Below are positions 1-11,159 of a DNA stretch of 64,000 bases, one piece after another; positions within the stretch are counted from its first letter, which is position 1, and each line of letters opens with the position of its first letter. The notes under the pieces are model-generated. The model was not told the DNA's origin. It made no database searches and worked only from the letters and a program-made list of their open reading frames with translations. A program made the position numbers and the translations under genes. The stretch spans positions 420,644-484,643 of the forward strand of contig MCGO01000029.1 in the NCBI GenBank assembly GCA_002104985.1, given 5' to 3'. This DNA comes from Rhizoclosmatium globosum. Taxonomy: Eukaryota; Chytridiomycota; Chytridiomycetes; Chytridiales; Chytriomycetaceae.

Positions 1-1
1 G

Positions 2-1105
2 CTCAGAGGTCAGAAGGAAGCTCAAAGTGCCGAGAAGCGTACTGTCGCTTTGGTCAATGAATGGGTTGGATTCCTCTTTGGAAAGATCTACGTTGCTCGA
101 TACTTCTCAGAAGCTGACAAGGAAACTGTGTCTCAATTAATTCGTGAGGTCACCGCTGTTATGGATGAGTCAATTGCAAACAACGATTGGATGACTGCTG
201 CCACAAAGGAACAAGGCCGTGCCAAGCTCCAAAAGTTCAAGCAAAAGATTGGATTCCCAGACAAGTGGAAGGAATACGATGCGCTTTTGATTGAGGCTGG
301 CGACTCATTGTGGAACATCAAGAAGAAGGTTGCTGCCCACAAGTTCAACCAAGACTTTTTGCGCAAGGTCAACTCCCCAGTCGACAAGACTGAGTGGTTT
401 ATGACTCCACAAACTGTGAATGCGTACTATTCTCCATTGGACAATGAGATTTGTTTCCCAGCTGCCATCATCCAACCTCCATTCTATTACAAGGCTGCTG
501 ATCAAGTCACATTCCAAATTGAAGACGCTGACCGCGAAGCTCTTAACAATGATGAACTGCTTTTGGCTGCTGTCAACTTTGGAGCCATCTCCGCCGTCAT
601 TGCCCACGAAATCACCCATGGTTTCGATGACCAAGGACGTGCCTTTGACGGTGAAGGTGCCGTGAGAGACTGGTGGACCGAAGAAGACGCCAACTTGTTC
701 AAGGCCAAGTGTGACTTGATGGAGAAGCAAGACTGGTCCTTCTTTGAGTCATCCACCAAGAAGTTCCACTTCTTGAACCCTAAACTTACAATGGGTGAGA
801 ATTTGGCTGATTTGGGAGGAATCTCTTTGAGTGTTCAGGCTTTGGAGAAGCGTTTGGCTCAGGCTGGTGTTACTCCAGAAGGTAGACTTGCCGCACTCCG
901 AATCTTCTTCAGCTCATGGGCCAACGGATGGAAGGAGAAGGCGTCTGACGCTTTCATTGTGAATCAACTCGCTTCTGACCCACACGCACCTGGCCATGTT
1001 CGTGGTAACTTGGTCAAGAACATTGATCAATTCTATGAGGCGTACGAAGTCAAGGAGGGTGATGCTATGTACATTGCGAAGGAAAACCGCGTGCAAATGT
1101 GGTAA
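2..1105 (+). CDS. M13-family zinc metallopeptidase (neprilysin/ECE-like), 3' part
   Basis: C-terminal catalytic part of an M13 endopeptidase, a family that cleaves peptides, usually on the outer side of a membrane. The frame is open to the left edge, so the N-terminal half lies outside the window; about 367 residues are visible. The zinc motif HEITHG is encoded at about 604-621 (two His ligands and the catalytic Glu). The third-ligand motif GENLADLGG lies at about 792-818. A late GHVRGN segment and a C-terminal tryptophan also fit the family. No intron or frame break is seen. A possible AATAAA signal lies 46 nt past the stop, and the next gene converges on it. Confidence 0.93.
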   Translation, partial: LRGQKEAQSAEKRTVALVNEWVGFLFGKIYVARYFSEADKETVSQLIREVTAVMDESIANNDWMTAATKEQGRAKLQKFKQKIGFPDKWKEYDALLIEAGDSLWNIKKKVAAHKFNQDFLRKVNSPVDKTEWFMTPQTVNAYYSPLDNEICFPAAIIQPPFYYKAADQVTFQIEDADREALNNDELLLAAVNFGAISAVIAHEITHGFDDQGRAFDGEGAVRDWWTEEDANLFKAKCDLMEKQDWSFFESSTKKFHFLNPKLTMGENLADLGGISLSVQALEKRLAQAGVTPEGRLAALRIFFSSWANGWKEKASDAFIVNQLASDPHAPGHVRGNLVKNIDQFYEAYEVKEGDAMYIAKENRVQMW

Positions 1106-1150
1106 TAGAAGGCGTATGTTACTTTCTCTTTTCCCTTTATAGTTTATAAA

Positions 1151-1156
1151 AATAAA
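1151..1156 (+). terminator. Possible polyadenylation signal
   Basis: AATAAA 46 nt downstream of the M13 peptidase stop, in a short AT-rich gap before the convergent transporter gene. Confidence 0.4.
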
Positions 1157-1176
1157 GCGTTCTTTCTTTCTCCCTT

Positions 1177-3199
1177 TCATACTGCCCACACTTTGAATCT
1201 TCGGTTCTTGTTGATTCCTATTACTCCTGATGATACGACGCTGCCGAGAAATAATCCAAGTCCCAGCGATAACGCGATTGTGAGCACAGAACCTGCCAGA
1301 GATATTCCGTCTGTTGCATCTGATTGTGCAAATGCCTTCACAGCCAACGCACCAGGCACAAGGACTTGTAAGCCAGCCAGCATACCGACGATGGGGTTGG
1401 TATGTGTAATGTGGCTATAAACATTGGATAATATACTCATAGTCAACGTTGCAAGAAACGATGAAGCTGGGTCTTTCAAAGTTTGATAAGAGTAATAGGC
1501 GACAGCTTTTGCCGTAACCGCAACGACAGCCATATAGAAAAACTGACGAGGATGAGCTCTCAAGTTGATGAACAGTATAAACAGCGCCGGAATAAACATC
1601 CCCATTGAGTCGGAATACTCATTCCTGCACTACAGTTCTGCAACAAATCCGTGTTACTAACAGTCTGAGCCGCAATCCCCGACGCAACCGCATTCCCAAA
1701 CTGAAGTCCAATCCCAATCAACGCCGTAATCGTCAACGAATACCCTAACCGTGAAACCCCAGCCCCAGGATGCTTCGACGCCAGCTCCATCACAGCCAAC
1801 GTGATATTCGTTCCTTGCACAAGATTAATAAACGTTGCAATCGTCACACTGCCTGGACATATCGCCCAATTCCATATCGACATCAACCGAATACAAAAGC
1901 CGATAATCACTGCACTCAGAAACTCGCATATCCGCATCCAATTCCAGTCTCGTGAGCATAAGAGAGATACAACACCCAAAGCAAGGCCAATTACGAACGA
2001 CGCTGCAACGTCGTTCCAAAGACCGTCGAAAAATACAGCACATGTGAAGCAGACCATAATGCTGAAGTAAGAACCAATACCCATGGTGGATAAAGTGGAG
2101 GTGCGTCTCGTATCAACATCAGCCTGTTAAGCGCGTCTGAAACTGCAATCAGTTTGAAGGTTTGTACGTGGCGTAATGTCGGAGCCCGATTTATAGACGG
2201 CTCTTGCTTTTTCCCGCGTCCGTCGCCTTCATCAGTAATGACAAAGGTGGTGTGCTTCTTTTTGAGTTTCTTGCTGTTCGCACGTTTATACTGACCAAAT
2301 AAATTCGGGGATACAGCAGCAAGCTCCAAGATTTTGTCTGTCATATTCACGAGACTTCCTTGTTCAGGATCATAACTTGTGTAGGATCCTCGTAAACGTA
2401 CTCCAAATAACGTGCCTCCAATGTATCGAAGGATCGTTTTGGTTTGAGGGCTGTAATTAAGGCGTTCAAAGAAGGCTGTGTGAATGCGGTCGGAGGGGCG
2501 GGAATAGGCAGCAACGTGTCGCGTCAGTTCGTCACAAAGTTGGAGTTTGTACAAGTTTAACCCGGAATAGGTTCCAAAGAGGAGAGTTTGGTCTCCTGTA
2601 AATACAGACGTCAGAAGTGCCATTCAATTTACGAAGTATTACTTACGCCCATTTTCGCCTTTCCAAGTTGCAAAAGCATATCCATCAAAAAACGCGAATC
2701 GCGTCGGCCTTCCCAACCCCTCTGCTACATGTTCCATATGCGTCTCCATCGTTGCTGTTGGACATCCATATTCCTGCAACGAGTTACCAAGAAGCACGAG
2801 AAACTGATCCAAGTGTTTATCGCGTTTCCTATTCTCAATCTTTGTTACAGCTCGTGCGATTCTCGTTTGTTTCCGTTTCATTGCTCGATCTTTGTCGTTT
2901 TGATCATCATCTTCTTCGACCTCGTCAAAGTCGTCAAGAGTTTCCGCGTCTGAGTCATCATCCGAGTCGTCAACGTTGAGAGGTGACATTGAGACGCGTT
3001 TGTGATGTGAAAAACGATCAAGGAGTTCCAAAAGCTCATCAGTTGTTGACTTTTTCGACGCGATTTCGGCAGTTGTTGGAGCAGATTCAATGACAGGCAA
3101 AGAGTCGTGTGAGTTCTGGATAGTCCCTCCTCTACTCTGTGATACTGAAATGGGATTTATGGGTGGCAGGTATTCTTCTGAGTATCGCGGAGCATCCAT
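1177..3199 (-). CDS. ThrE/Prm10-family transporter, copy A (two frame breaks)
   Basis: Multi-pass membrane protein of the ThrE (DUF1212/DUF3815) family, related to bacterial threonine/serine exporters and yeast Prm10. Exon 1 (3199-2647) codes an acidic N-terminus and the conserved YGCPTATMETHMEHVAEGLG segment. A 51-nt intron follows, then exon 2 (2595-1177) with the hydrophobic domain, including PGAGVSRLGYSLT and AGLQVLVPGALAVK. The start is the ATG at 3199; the frame extends upstream only through a TTG. Two one-base losses break the frame, at the CCC run 2080-2082 and the CCCC run 1600-1603 (both G runs on the coding strand). Adding one base at each gives gap-free alignment to the intact neighbours. 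It is the most diverged copy. Substrate unknown. Confidence 0.85.
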
Positions 3200-3325
3200 T
3201 TGAATTGAGAGTGGCAGGAAAGAGAAGTACAAAAATTGTCAGTCAATTTACATCAAACGAATTAGTCCTGCATTATAGAATGTCCTCTAAATTCGAACAT
3301 CACAAAAATAAATTCTATCATACCC

Positions 3326-5463
3326 TTACAATGACAGAATATGATTCCTGTCTGTCTTCCTTCCCTTCTTAACAAGCCCACTTGCCCCACCAGCCACAAC
3401 ACTCCCCAAAAAGAGCCCCAATCCAAGCGACAAGGCAATCACCAAAACCGAACCCGCAAGACTAACTCCACTCGTTACATCCTGTGATGAAAGAGCTCTT
3501 ACCGCAAGCGTTCCCGGCACAAGAACCTGCAATCCAGCAAGAACCCCAACAATCGGATTCGATAGCGTAATGTAGCTATAAAAATTCGACACGGCGCCCA
3601 TTGAGAAAGCGGCGAGGAACGAACTGAGTGGGTCGCTTAAAGCTGAATACGTGTACTTATAGACCACTTGAGCAACCGTTGACGTAACGGCCATGAAAAA
3701 GAATTGACGTGGATGCGCGTTCATGTTCACAAGAAAGACGAAAATAGTTGGCGCAAACATTGCCCATTGTGCAGCAACCGAGAGGGATTTTGGACATGTA
3801 GCAAGGATTGTGAGTTCAACAGTTTTGGGAGATTTTGTGATGGCGAGGGACAATGCGTCTCCAAACTGGAGACCAATTCCGATGAGTGCTGTCACTGTAA
3901 GTGAGTAGGCGAGGCGGGAGACACCTGCTCCTGGGTGTTTTGAGGCGAGTTCCATAATAGAAAGGGTGATATTATTACCCTGAACAATTTGGATAATTGA
4001 TGCGATTGTGGTGGCGCCGGGGCAGATTGGGAGGTTTAATACAACCATTAGGCGGCAGCAGAAGGCGACAACTAGCGCGCTCAGAAATTCAGAGATTCGA
4101 AGGAAACTGTCGTTCAGTGAGCAGAGTTTTGAGACTACACCAACGAGACATCCGAGAACAAAACTGGCAAGAACATCGTTCCAACCGCCTCCAAAGAAAA
4201 TAGCACAACAACCGGCGGATGATAAACCACTGAGAAGTATTGACAGCCACGAAGGGTATGGAGAAGGTGCGGATCGAATTTGCTTGAGCCTCTTAAGAGC
4301 ATCCGAGACAGCAATTGAAGTAAATACTTGAATATGCTTCAATTTTGTTTTAGGTTTAGGTTTCGCTGGTGGTTCTGATTTTATGGAATGTGATTTTCGC
4401 GATAGCTTTGAAAAATTCGCAAAATTGGAGCTTCGTCTGTGGTATGACTTTGGAGTTTCGGATCGCATAGAAATTATTTCGGGAGTGTTTGGCAGTGTAT
4501 CAATGGAAGGTGCTTCTACTATATCTAAAGCAGGTCCTTCCTCTACAGGAATTGTTGGTGTCCCAGTATTTACCCCAGCGTTTGTCCTCGAACCACGTTC
4601 TTTCTTTTTGAACTGCTTGAATACATTTGGCCCCACGCTTGCCAAGTGCAGGATTCTTTCCTTCAATCTCGCAGCATTCGAAATGGAATGACGCTCCTCA
4701 ACGTCCGACTTTGTGTTGTCTAAATTGACACCATACAGAGTGCCACCAAGGCCGCGATAGATTCTTTTCAACCATTTGTTACTTGTGTCAGACGTATTCA
4801 GTTGATGAAGCGAACTCTTTGACGAGGTCGCGTTTGATTCCAATGAATAAGAAGCGACATGAAGAGCTAATTCGTCACATAACTGGAGTTTGTATACGTC
4901 CAGTGAAGACCAAGTCCCAAAAAAGTGTGTCTTTCTCCCTATACCCAACAGTTAACTTGGATTTAATCTAATAACAGAATAGTTCAAAACTCACGACCGG
5001 ATTCTCCAAGATCCCATGATGCGAATGCATATCCATTAAAGAAAGAAAACTTTGCAGGGCGACCAAGACCCTGTGCAACTGCATTCATGTGTGATTCCAT
5101 AGCAGCAGTGGGACATCCGTATTCCTGCAGAGAAATGGCAAGCAACACCAGAAATTGATCGACTTGTCTGTTCTTTGATTTCAAGGCGGCTCGTGTCTTT
5201 CGCAATTGGTCAGAGTCAGCATCGCTGTCACTGTCAACTTCCTCGTCCGATCCAATTTCAGAGTCGTCCGACTCGCCGTCATCTTCTACTTGAATCTGGT
5301 CTTCAAGAATGAATCTGTCGAGAAGCTCGGCAAGTTCGTTGGAGTTGATGTGAGACGACGAGCGGCGCTTCGTACTTGAGCGACGAATGAGAGTTGGTGG
5401 TGGCGGTGGTGGTGAATTACTGGTCGTTGGTGGTAATAGTTGTGGGTCGTTGGACTTGGACAT
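3326..5463 (-). CDS. ThrE/Prm10-family transporter, copy B
   Basis: Intact second copy, 693 residues from two exons (5463-4995 and 4938-3326) with a 56-nt phase-1 intron at the same place as in copies A and C. The soluble N-terminal part holds a Pro-rich stretch, an Asp/Glu/Ser-rich stretch, and a motif with QEYGCPTAAMESHM. A variable Ser-rich linker leads to about ten hydrophobic segments carrying PGAGVSRLAYSLT and AGLQVLVPGTLAVRAL. The family is thought to export small amino acids or act at the vacuole or plasma membrane; the substrate here is unknown. An inverted-repeat transposon lies 58 bp upstream of the start codon. Confidence 0.92.
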
Positions 5464-5521
5464 CCGTTGAAGTTGGTTGATTAGTTGGTTGGGTTACAGT
5501 GGCGATTTAGTGGAAATTTTT

Positions 5522-5530
5522 TGGATTTCC
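5522..5530. repeat. Left 9-bp target-site duplication
   Basis: TGGATTTCC directly outside the left terminal inverted repeat, repeated exactly outside the right end at 6948-6956. Confidence 0.85.
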
Positions 5531-5828
5531 TTGTCTGAATGAATACAGACTGCTTCTTCGCTCTCTTTTTTTGGGGAGGCGATTTTCGTGCGAATAGCAG
5601 TCTGTTGCCAAAGTCCCCTCAGGAAAAGAAACTACTGCTGCGACTCCCCAACCGTTCGACCAAAAGCTGTGAAACTTGGCACAGACGTTGATAAATGGCA
5701 AACTCGGCAATCTACCGAAGGATATCTGTGTCGCTTGCTTGTGTCTCGGGTAATCGGTCCCGGACTGTTTTCGCGGGACTATCAAGAGCCTCCACCAGGC
5801 TCCACCGCCTCTCAGTACCCCACCACCG
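5531..5828 (+). repeat. Left terminal inverted repeat
   Basis: 298 bp, over 99% identical to the reverse complement of 6650-6947. The outermost bases contain a small palindrome (GTCTG ... CAGAC). Confidence 0.92.
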
Positions 5829-6649
5829 CCGCATTTATGGAGTACAAGTCTGCAAATAAGCGATATGCTGAGCAAAGTGGTGGAAAATGTTCCAAGAGAG
5901 CAGCTGTGAGCGGATCTTCCTCGCAATCTTCAAACGATTGTTTAAAACGGAAAGCTGCCATGCCGCTAACCCAGCTGCAGATATTGACTGTATTTCGAAT
6001 CAATGAGGACAATTATTTGCGAATATCTGATGCAGTTATTTGACCAACAAGCATTTTCTATGACCCGATTATTTCTTGAACTATCTCGCTTACCAGGGCC
6101 CTCGAATCCTTAATCCAGTGACGCGCATGGGCAAATATCAAGCGAAATAGTTTGATGAAAACGCAGCGCGTGTACCTTTTTGCGACCTTGCTCAAGGATT
6201 TGTTATGGTGCTACATGATTCAATAAAAACAATAACTACCTTCAAAGTCACATCAGTAGTTTCTGTATTCTGAATATGTTAGACACGGAATTGAAATAAA
6301 CTTTGGGTTGCTTCACAGAACAGAGTTTATTGCTTTTCCATCAATATCTCTAGATCTGAGAACCATAATTGAATGGCAGCTGCTAATTTTGTTGAACAGT
6401 CTCTCTCAAACTTTGGTTCATGAGGGCAACATATGGTAAAACAATCCAGAGCGATATTAAAGGCCGTAATACTTGATTAAATAGCTGGATAACAATGATC
6501 CCCATGTCATTCCAGAGCTAGTTGCTTGAATAATCGATGTATTGTTTCCCTCCGAACAGCTTTGCAAGCTTTCCACTGAAATTCCTTGACGCTGGACCCC
6601 AAGAACTCTTATCTTACACTTTCACAGATTGAATGAATCGGATCTTGGC

Positions 6650-6947
6650 CGGTGGTGGGGTGCTGAGAGGCGGTGGAGCCTGGTGGAGGCTCTTGATAGT
6701 CCCGCGAAAACAGTCCGGGACCGATTACCCGAGACACAAGCAAGCGACACAGATATCCTTCGGTAGATTGCCGAGTTTGCCATTTATCAACGTCTGTGCC
6801 AAGTTTCACAGCTTTTGGTCGAACGGTTGGGGAGTCGCAGCAGTAGTTTCTTTTCCTGAGGGGACTTTGGCAACAGACTGCTATTCGCACGAAAATCGCC
6901 TCCCCAAAAAAAGAGAGCGAAGACGCAGTCTGTATTCATTCAGACAA
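6650..6947 (-). repeat. Right terminal inverted repeat
   Basis: 298 bp, mirror of 5531-5828. Each arm carries the same roughly 80-codon open frame, which is simply the repeat read from either end. Confidence 0.92.
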
Positions 6948-6956
6948 TGGATTTCC
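6948..6956. repeat. Right 9-bp target-site duplication
   Basis: TGGATTTCC, exact copy of 5522-5530. Just beyond it is a CCAAT-box-like TCCAATCAG, possibly part of the promoter that served copy B before insertion. Confidence 0.85.
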
Positions 6957-7077
6957 GTTGAATCCTATTATCCAATCAGAGAAATAGACCCAAAAAAAAT
7001 TACTCAGTGCTTACGCAGCTGTTGTGGGATCCTTACCCTGTTAATATATTCTCTAAGCGAAATATATTCTCCGTTAT

Positions 7078-9216
7078 CTACAAAGACAAAACATGATTCC
7101 TCTCCGTACTCCTACCCTTTTTAACAAATCCGCTCGCTCCGCCAGCAACCACACTCCCCAAAAAGAGTCCCAATCCAAGCGACAAGGCAATCACCAAAAC
7201 CGAACCCGCAAGACTAACTCCACTCGTCACATCCTGTGATGCAAGCGCTCTTACAGCAAGTGTCCCAGGCACAAGAACCTGTAACCCAGCAAGAACCCCA
7301 ACAACCGGATTCGACAATGTCACATGACTGTACAGGTTTGAGATAGCACCCATTGAGAACGCGGCAAGGAATGAGCTGAGAGGGTCGTTTAACGCTGGAT
7401 TCGCGTATGTCCAAACTACCTGGGCTACTGTCGATGTGACGGCCATGAAAAAGAACTGACGTGGATGTGCGTTCAAGTCAATTAGGAAGACGAGGATTGT
7501 CGGTGCAAAAACTGCCCATTGTGCGGTGATGGAGAGGGATTGCGGGCATGTTGCGAGGACAGTGAGTTCAACTGTTTTCGGAGATTTCGTGATGGCGAGG
7601 GATAACGCGTCACCAAACTGGAGACCAATTCCGATGAGAGCTGTCACGGTTAAGGAATACGCCAGGCGGGAGACTCCTGCCCCAGGATGCTTTGAAGCGA
7701 GTTCCATAATAGATAGAGTAATATTGGTTCCCTGGACAATCTGGATGATGGACGAAATTGTGGTGGCTCCAGGGCAGATGGGAAAGTTGAAAACAACCAT
7801 CAGGCGGCAACAGAAGGCAACAACTAATGCACTGAGAAATTCAGAGATTCGTTGGAAGCTTTCGTTATAGGAGCACAGCTTGGAGACACCACCAACGAGA
7901 CTTCCGAGAATGAAGCTGGCAAGTACATCGTTCCAACCACCGCCAAAGAAAATGGCACAACATCCGGCACATGATAAACCACATATAATAATTGAAAGCC
8001 ATGAGGGATATGGAGAAGGTGCTGATCGAATTTGCTTTAGTCGCTTAAGAGCATCCGAGACAGCAATAGATGTAAAGATTTGGATATGTTTCACTTTTGC
8101 TTTTGGATTTGGTGGTGGTTCTGATTTTACTGAAAGTGATCGAGACAGTTGTTGAGAGAGTTTCGAAAAACTCGCAAAACTGGAGTTACGTTTATGTTTC
8201 AAGTTTAGAGCTTCAGATCTCATTTGAATAAATTCGGGAGTGTTTGGAAGGGTTTCTGTGGAAGTTGCCTCCACAATTTCTAAAGTATGAGGTTCTTCAG
8301 GTTGGGTGACAGCTGGTGATTCGATCATCGTGGAACCATATTCGTTTTTCTTGAACTGTTTAAATACATTGGGTCCTACACTAGCCAAGTGTAGAATTCT
8401 CGCTTTGAGTCGAGCAGCGTTTGACACAGAATGGATATCATCAGTGTCAGTCTTTGTATTGTCTATATTGACACCATAGAGAGTCCCACCAAGACTGAGA
8501 TATAGCTTTTTGAGCCACTTGTTGCTCATGGCAGAAGAATTTGGTTGGTGTAGTGAGCTCTTTGACGAAGTCACGTTTGACTCCAAGGAATATGACGCAA
8601 CATGACGCGCAAGTTCATCACATAACTGTAGCTTATAAACGTCGAGTGCTGACCAAGTGCCAAAGAGGTGCGTCTTACTTCCTATACCCATAAATCAGTT
8701 TGACCCAACAGGTTATCAGTTATACTCACTGCCTGATTCCCCAAGTTCCCAAGACGCAAACGCATATCCATTAAAGAAAGAGAACTTTGCAGGACGTCCA
8801 AGTCCCTCCGCGACTGCATTCATGTGTGATTCCATTGCAGCAGTGGGGCAGCCGTATTCCTGCAGAGAAATGGCAAGCAAGACGAGAAACTGATCGACTT
8901 GTCTGTTCTTTGATTTCAAGGCGGCCCGTTTCTTCCGCCGATGTTCCGAGTTGGCGTCGCTGTCACTGTCAACATCGCCATCGTCGCTGCTTTCGTCCGA
9001 TTCAATGTCCGAGGCGTCCAAGTCGCTGTCTCCGTGCGCCTGGTTCTGGTCTTCGAGGATGAATCTGTCGAGGAGTTCTGCGAGTTCGTTCGAGTTGACG
9101 TGTGCCGACGACGGGCGCTTTCTGTTTGAGCGGCGATTGAGACTTGGCGGCGGTGGTGGTGGCGAAGTAGTTGTTGGTGGTGGTTGTTGTGGGTTGTTGG
9201 ATGAGGCCGACTGCAT
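7078..9216 (-). CDS. ThrE/Prm10-family transporter, copy C
   Basis: Intact third copy, 696 residues from exons 9216-8730 and 8681-7078 with a 48-nt phase-1 intron at the family-conserved position. Organisation matches copy B: Pro-rich start, acidic stretch, QEYGCPTAAMESHM segment, Ser-rich linker, then a multi-pass domain with PGAGVSRLAYSLT. Copies B and C are clearly closer to each other than to A, and one 77-nt stretch near the 3' end is almost identical between them at synonymous sites. Substrate unknown. Confidence 0.92.
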
Positions 9217-9858
9217 CAGTTGGAAGAGGTCGTTGGTTGGTGTGTTGGAGTGGGTGATTCACTGGATTTCTAAATTGCTTAGCGCCACTGCTGGATCATA
9301 TCCACTCCTTTTCCCTTTGTCACTACATCCATCCACACTGTAGGAAGCAGAAAAAATACAATATGCATCTATTTGTCAAGATTTCATCCGCGATTCGTTG
9401 TAGGAACAAGGTTGCCATCCAACTAAGGAAAGCAACTCAAGTGACCATATATCGAGGCCTTCGTATTCATGCATCGGATTTATAATGATTCTAGATTATG
9501 TTATTTATTTCTTGCGCTGTTACGTTCACGTCAAAGGAACCTGGCGAACGATTAGGAACCTCAACTCCAAGAAGATGAAAGCCTCAGCCAGCGCAAATGA
9601 ATAAGCAACCTTTATTTATTCTACTCAATCAACAATGTGTAAACTTACTCGAGCTACATATGGAGTGGCATTAATATGTCTGAGCCCTGAACCCCTTCAA
9701 AAAGATTACCATCGACAAGCACAGAACCAACGATTCACTTTATATCTGTAAAGATCTCAACATGGCCTCGGAAATTTGAGTTTGATTAAATCGGAACGTT
9801 TCTTTTTTTCTTCGTTGTTTGCCCCCAAAGTGCCAGCCATCGTGCAGCCGCATCAAGA
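9217..9858. other. Divergent intergenic region
   Basis: 642 bp between divergently transcribed ThrE copy C and the first adenosine kinase. No coding sequence, RNA gene or repeat is recognised; it presumably holds both promoters. Confidence 0.5.
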
Positions 9859-11066
9859 ATGCCCTCCAACCAGTACCCGCTCCTCTTCATTGGTCAACCC
9901 CTCCTCGACATATCCGCTGTCATTGATGAAGGATTGCTCAAAAAGTATGGGTTGGAAGCCAACAATATGATCCTTGCAGCTGACGAACATCGGCCACTGT
10001 ACAAGGAGTTGGAGGATCATTTCCCATCGTACCTTGCTGGTGGATCTGAGGCGAATACAGCGAGAGGAGCTCAGGTATGTTGCAGTGCAGATTTATTTCT
10101 CTGTTGAGGAGGTTGTTTTTTGACAAGTTGTGTTGTTTGCAGTGGTTGTTGCCGGCAGGGTCTACCGGATACATTGGATGCGTAGGGAACGATTCCGGTG
10201 CCGAGAAACTGAAAGAAGCTGCGGCTGCAGACGGACTTGCTGCGCATTACATTACCGAGCCAGAGCTTCCCACCGGAAAGTGCGCTGTGCTGATCTCTGG
10301 TCACAACCGATCGATGGTTACTGATTTGCAAGCCTCGGCCGCGCTCAAGGAATCTCATTTGAGAAATGAAAAGATTTGGCGATTGGTTGAAGGGTCCAAG
10401 ATTATCTATTCGTCTGCTTTCTGTTTGAAGGATTCGTTGGATGCGTTGTTGGCGGTTGCGAAACATGCTTCTCTAACTGAAAAGACTTTTGCTTTCAATC
10501 TATCTGCTCCATGGATTCCTGAAGTGTGTCGATCGCAGCTTGCGTCTGTATTGCCTTACTGTGACTTCTTGTTTGGTGAGTTCCATCTTAAAGTTGCAAT
10601 GACGAACTTCGATTCTAATCATTTTGGTTGCAATAGGTAATGAATCAGAGGCAAGAGCATATGCTAAAGCCAACGATCTCAAGACTACCGATGTTGCTGA
10701 GATTGCCCTGCATCTCGCATCTCTTCCTCGAATCAACTCATCTCGTCCATCACGAATTGTAGTAATCACACAAGGATCAGATCCTGTCGTTGTTGCCACA
10801 AAGGACGGTGTCCGCGAATACCAAGTACCCAAGATTCCAGTAGAACAGATTGTAGACACGAACGGAGCAGGGACGGGTTCTGCGGTGGATTCCTTGCTGC
10901 TCTCTTGTTGAACAAGAGTCTCGGCAAATGTGTTCGTGCAGGACTGATGGTTGCTGGTGAAGTATTGAAGCAGCAGGGAGGATCGTATCCAAGGCATCGA
11001 CCCACGTATATGCCATGGGGAGAGTGGTGGTCTGGGGAGGGACCAGCGTGTTGCATTTTGCAGTAA
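9859..11066 (+). CDS. Adenosine-kinase-like pfkB kinase, copy 1 (one frame break)
   Basis: Adenosine kinase family (ribokinase/pfkB fold), phosphorylating adenosine to AMP in purine salvage. Exons 9859-10074, 10143-10575 and 10637-11066. Early motifs include GQPLLDI, AGGSEANTARGAQ and GYIGCVGND. The frame breaks at the GGG run 10870-10872 inside the catalytic anion-hole motif. With one G added it reads NGAGDGFCGGF, keeping the catalytic Asp, and continues to the stop at 11064-11066. The restored C-terminus ends CCILQ, which resembles a CaaX box and is absent from copy 2. Without the base the protein would stop at about 10911 and lose its active site. Intron positions match copy 2, which has one extra. 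Confidence 0.9.
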
Positions 11067-11159
11067 GTTCGTTAGTAATAAAGTTATCGCATTGAGTGGG
11101 GAAAGTTGGATTTGGGCTTGTGCCATAAAAAAACAATCATTCCAAAGTGGAGAGTAGCC

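Larger units (their letters stand above)
5531..6947. mobile_element. Non-autonomous TIR DNA transposon (Mutator-like by its 9-bp TSD)
   Basis: A 1,417-bp element with 298-bp terminal inverted repeats (5531-5828 and 6650-6947), flanked by the 9-bp direct repeat TGGATTTCC. The repeats differ at only two positions (for example T at 5554 versus G in the partner), so insertion looks recent. Both ends begin TTGTCTGAATG. Long TIRs with a 9-bp duplication are typical of Mutator-like elements. The 821-bp interior shows no transposase; its longest frame (about 5588-6043) starts inside the TIR and matches nothing I recognise. The superfamily call rests on structure alone. Confidence 0.85.

Noticed and set aside
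1177..3199. ThrE copy A as a true pseudogene
   Set aside because: Both lesions are single lost bases in G runs, the same error type found in essential single-copy genes; there are no premature stops or larger deletions otherwise.
5588..6043. Open frame within the transposon as a real gene
   Set aside because: More than half of it is terminal inverted repeat, mirrored by the same frame at 6609-6890, and it has no recognisable domain.
10860..10915. Programmed ribosomal frameshifting in adenosine kinase and other genes
   Set aside because: No shared slippery sequence; sites are varied homopolymers and intact paralogues encode the same motif without a shift.
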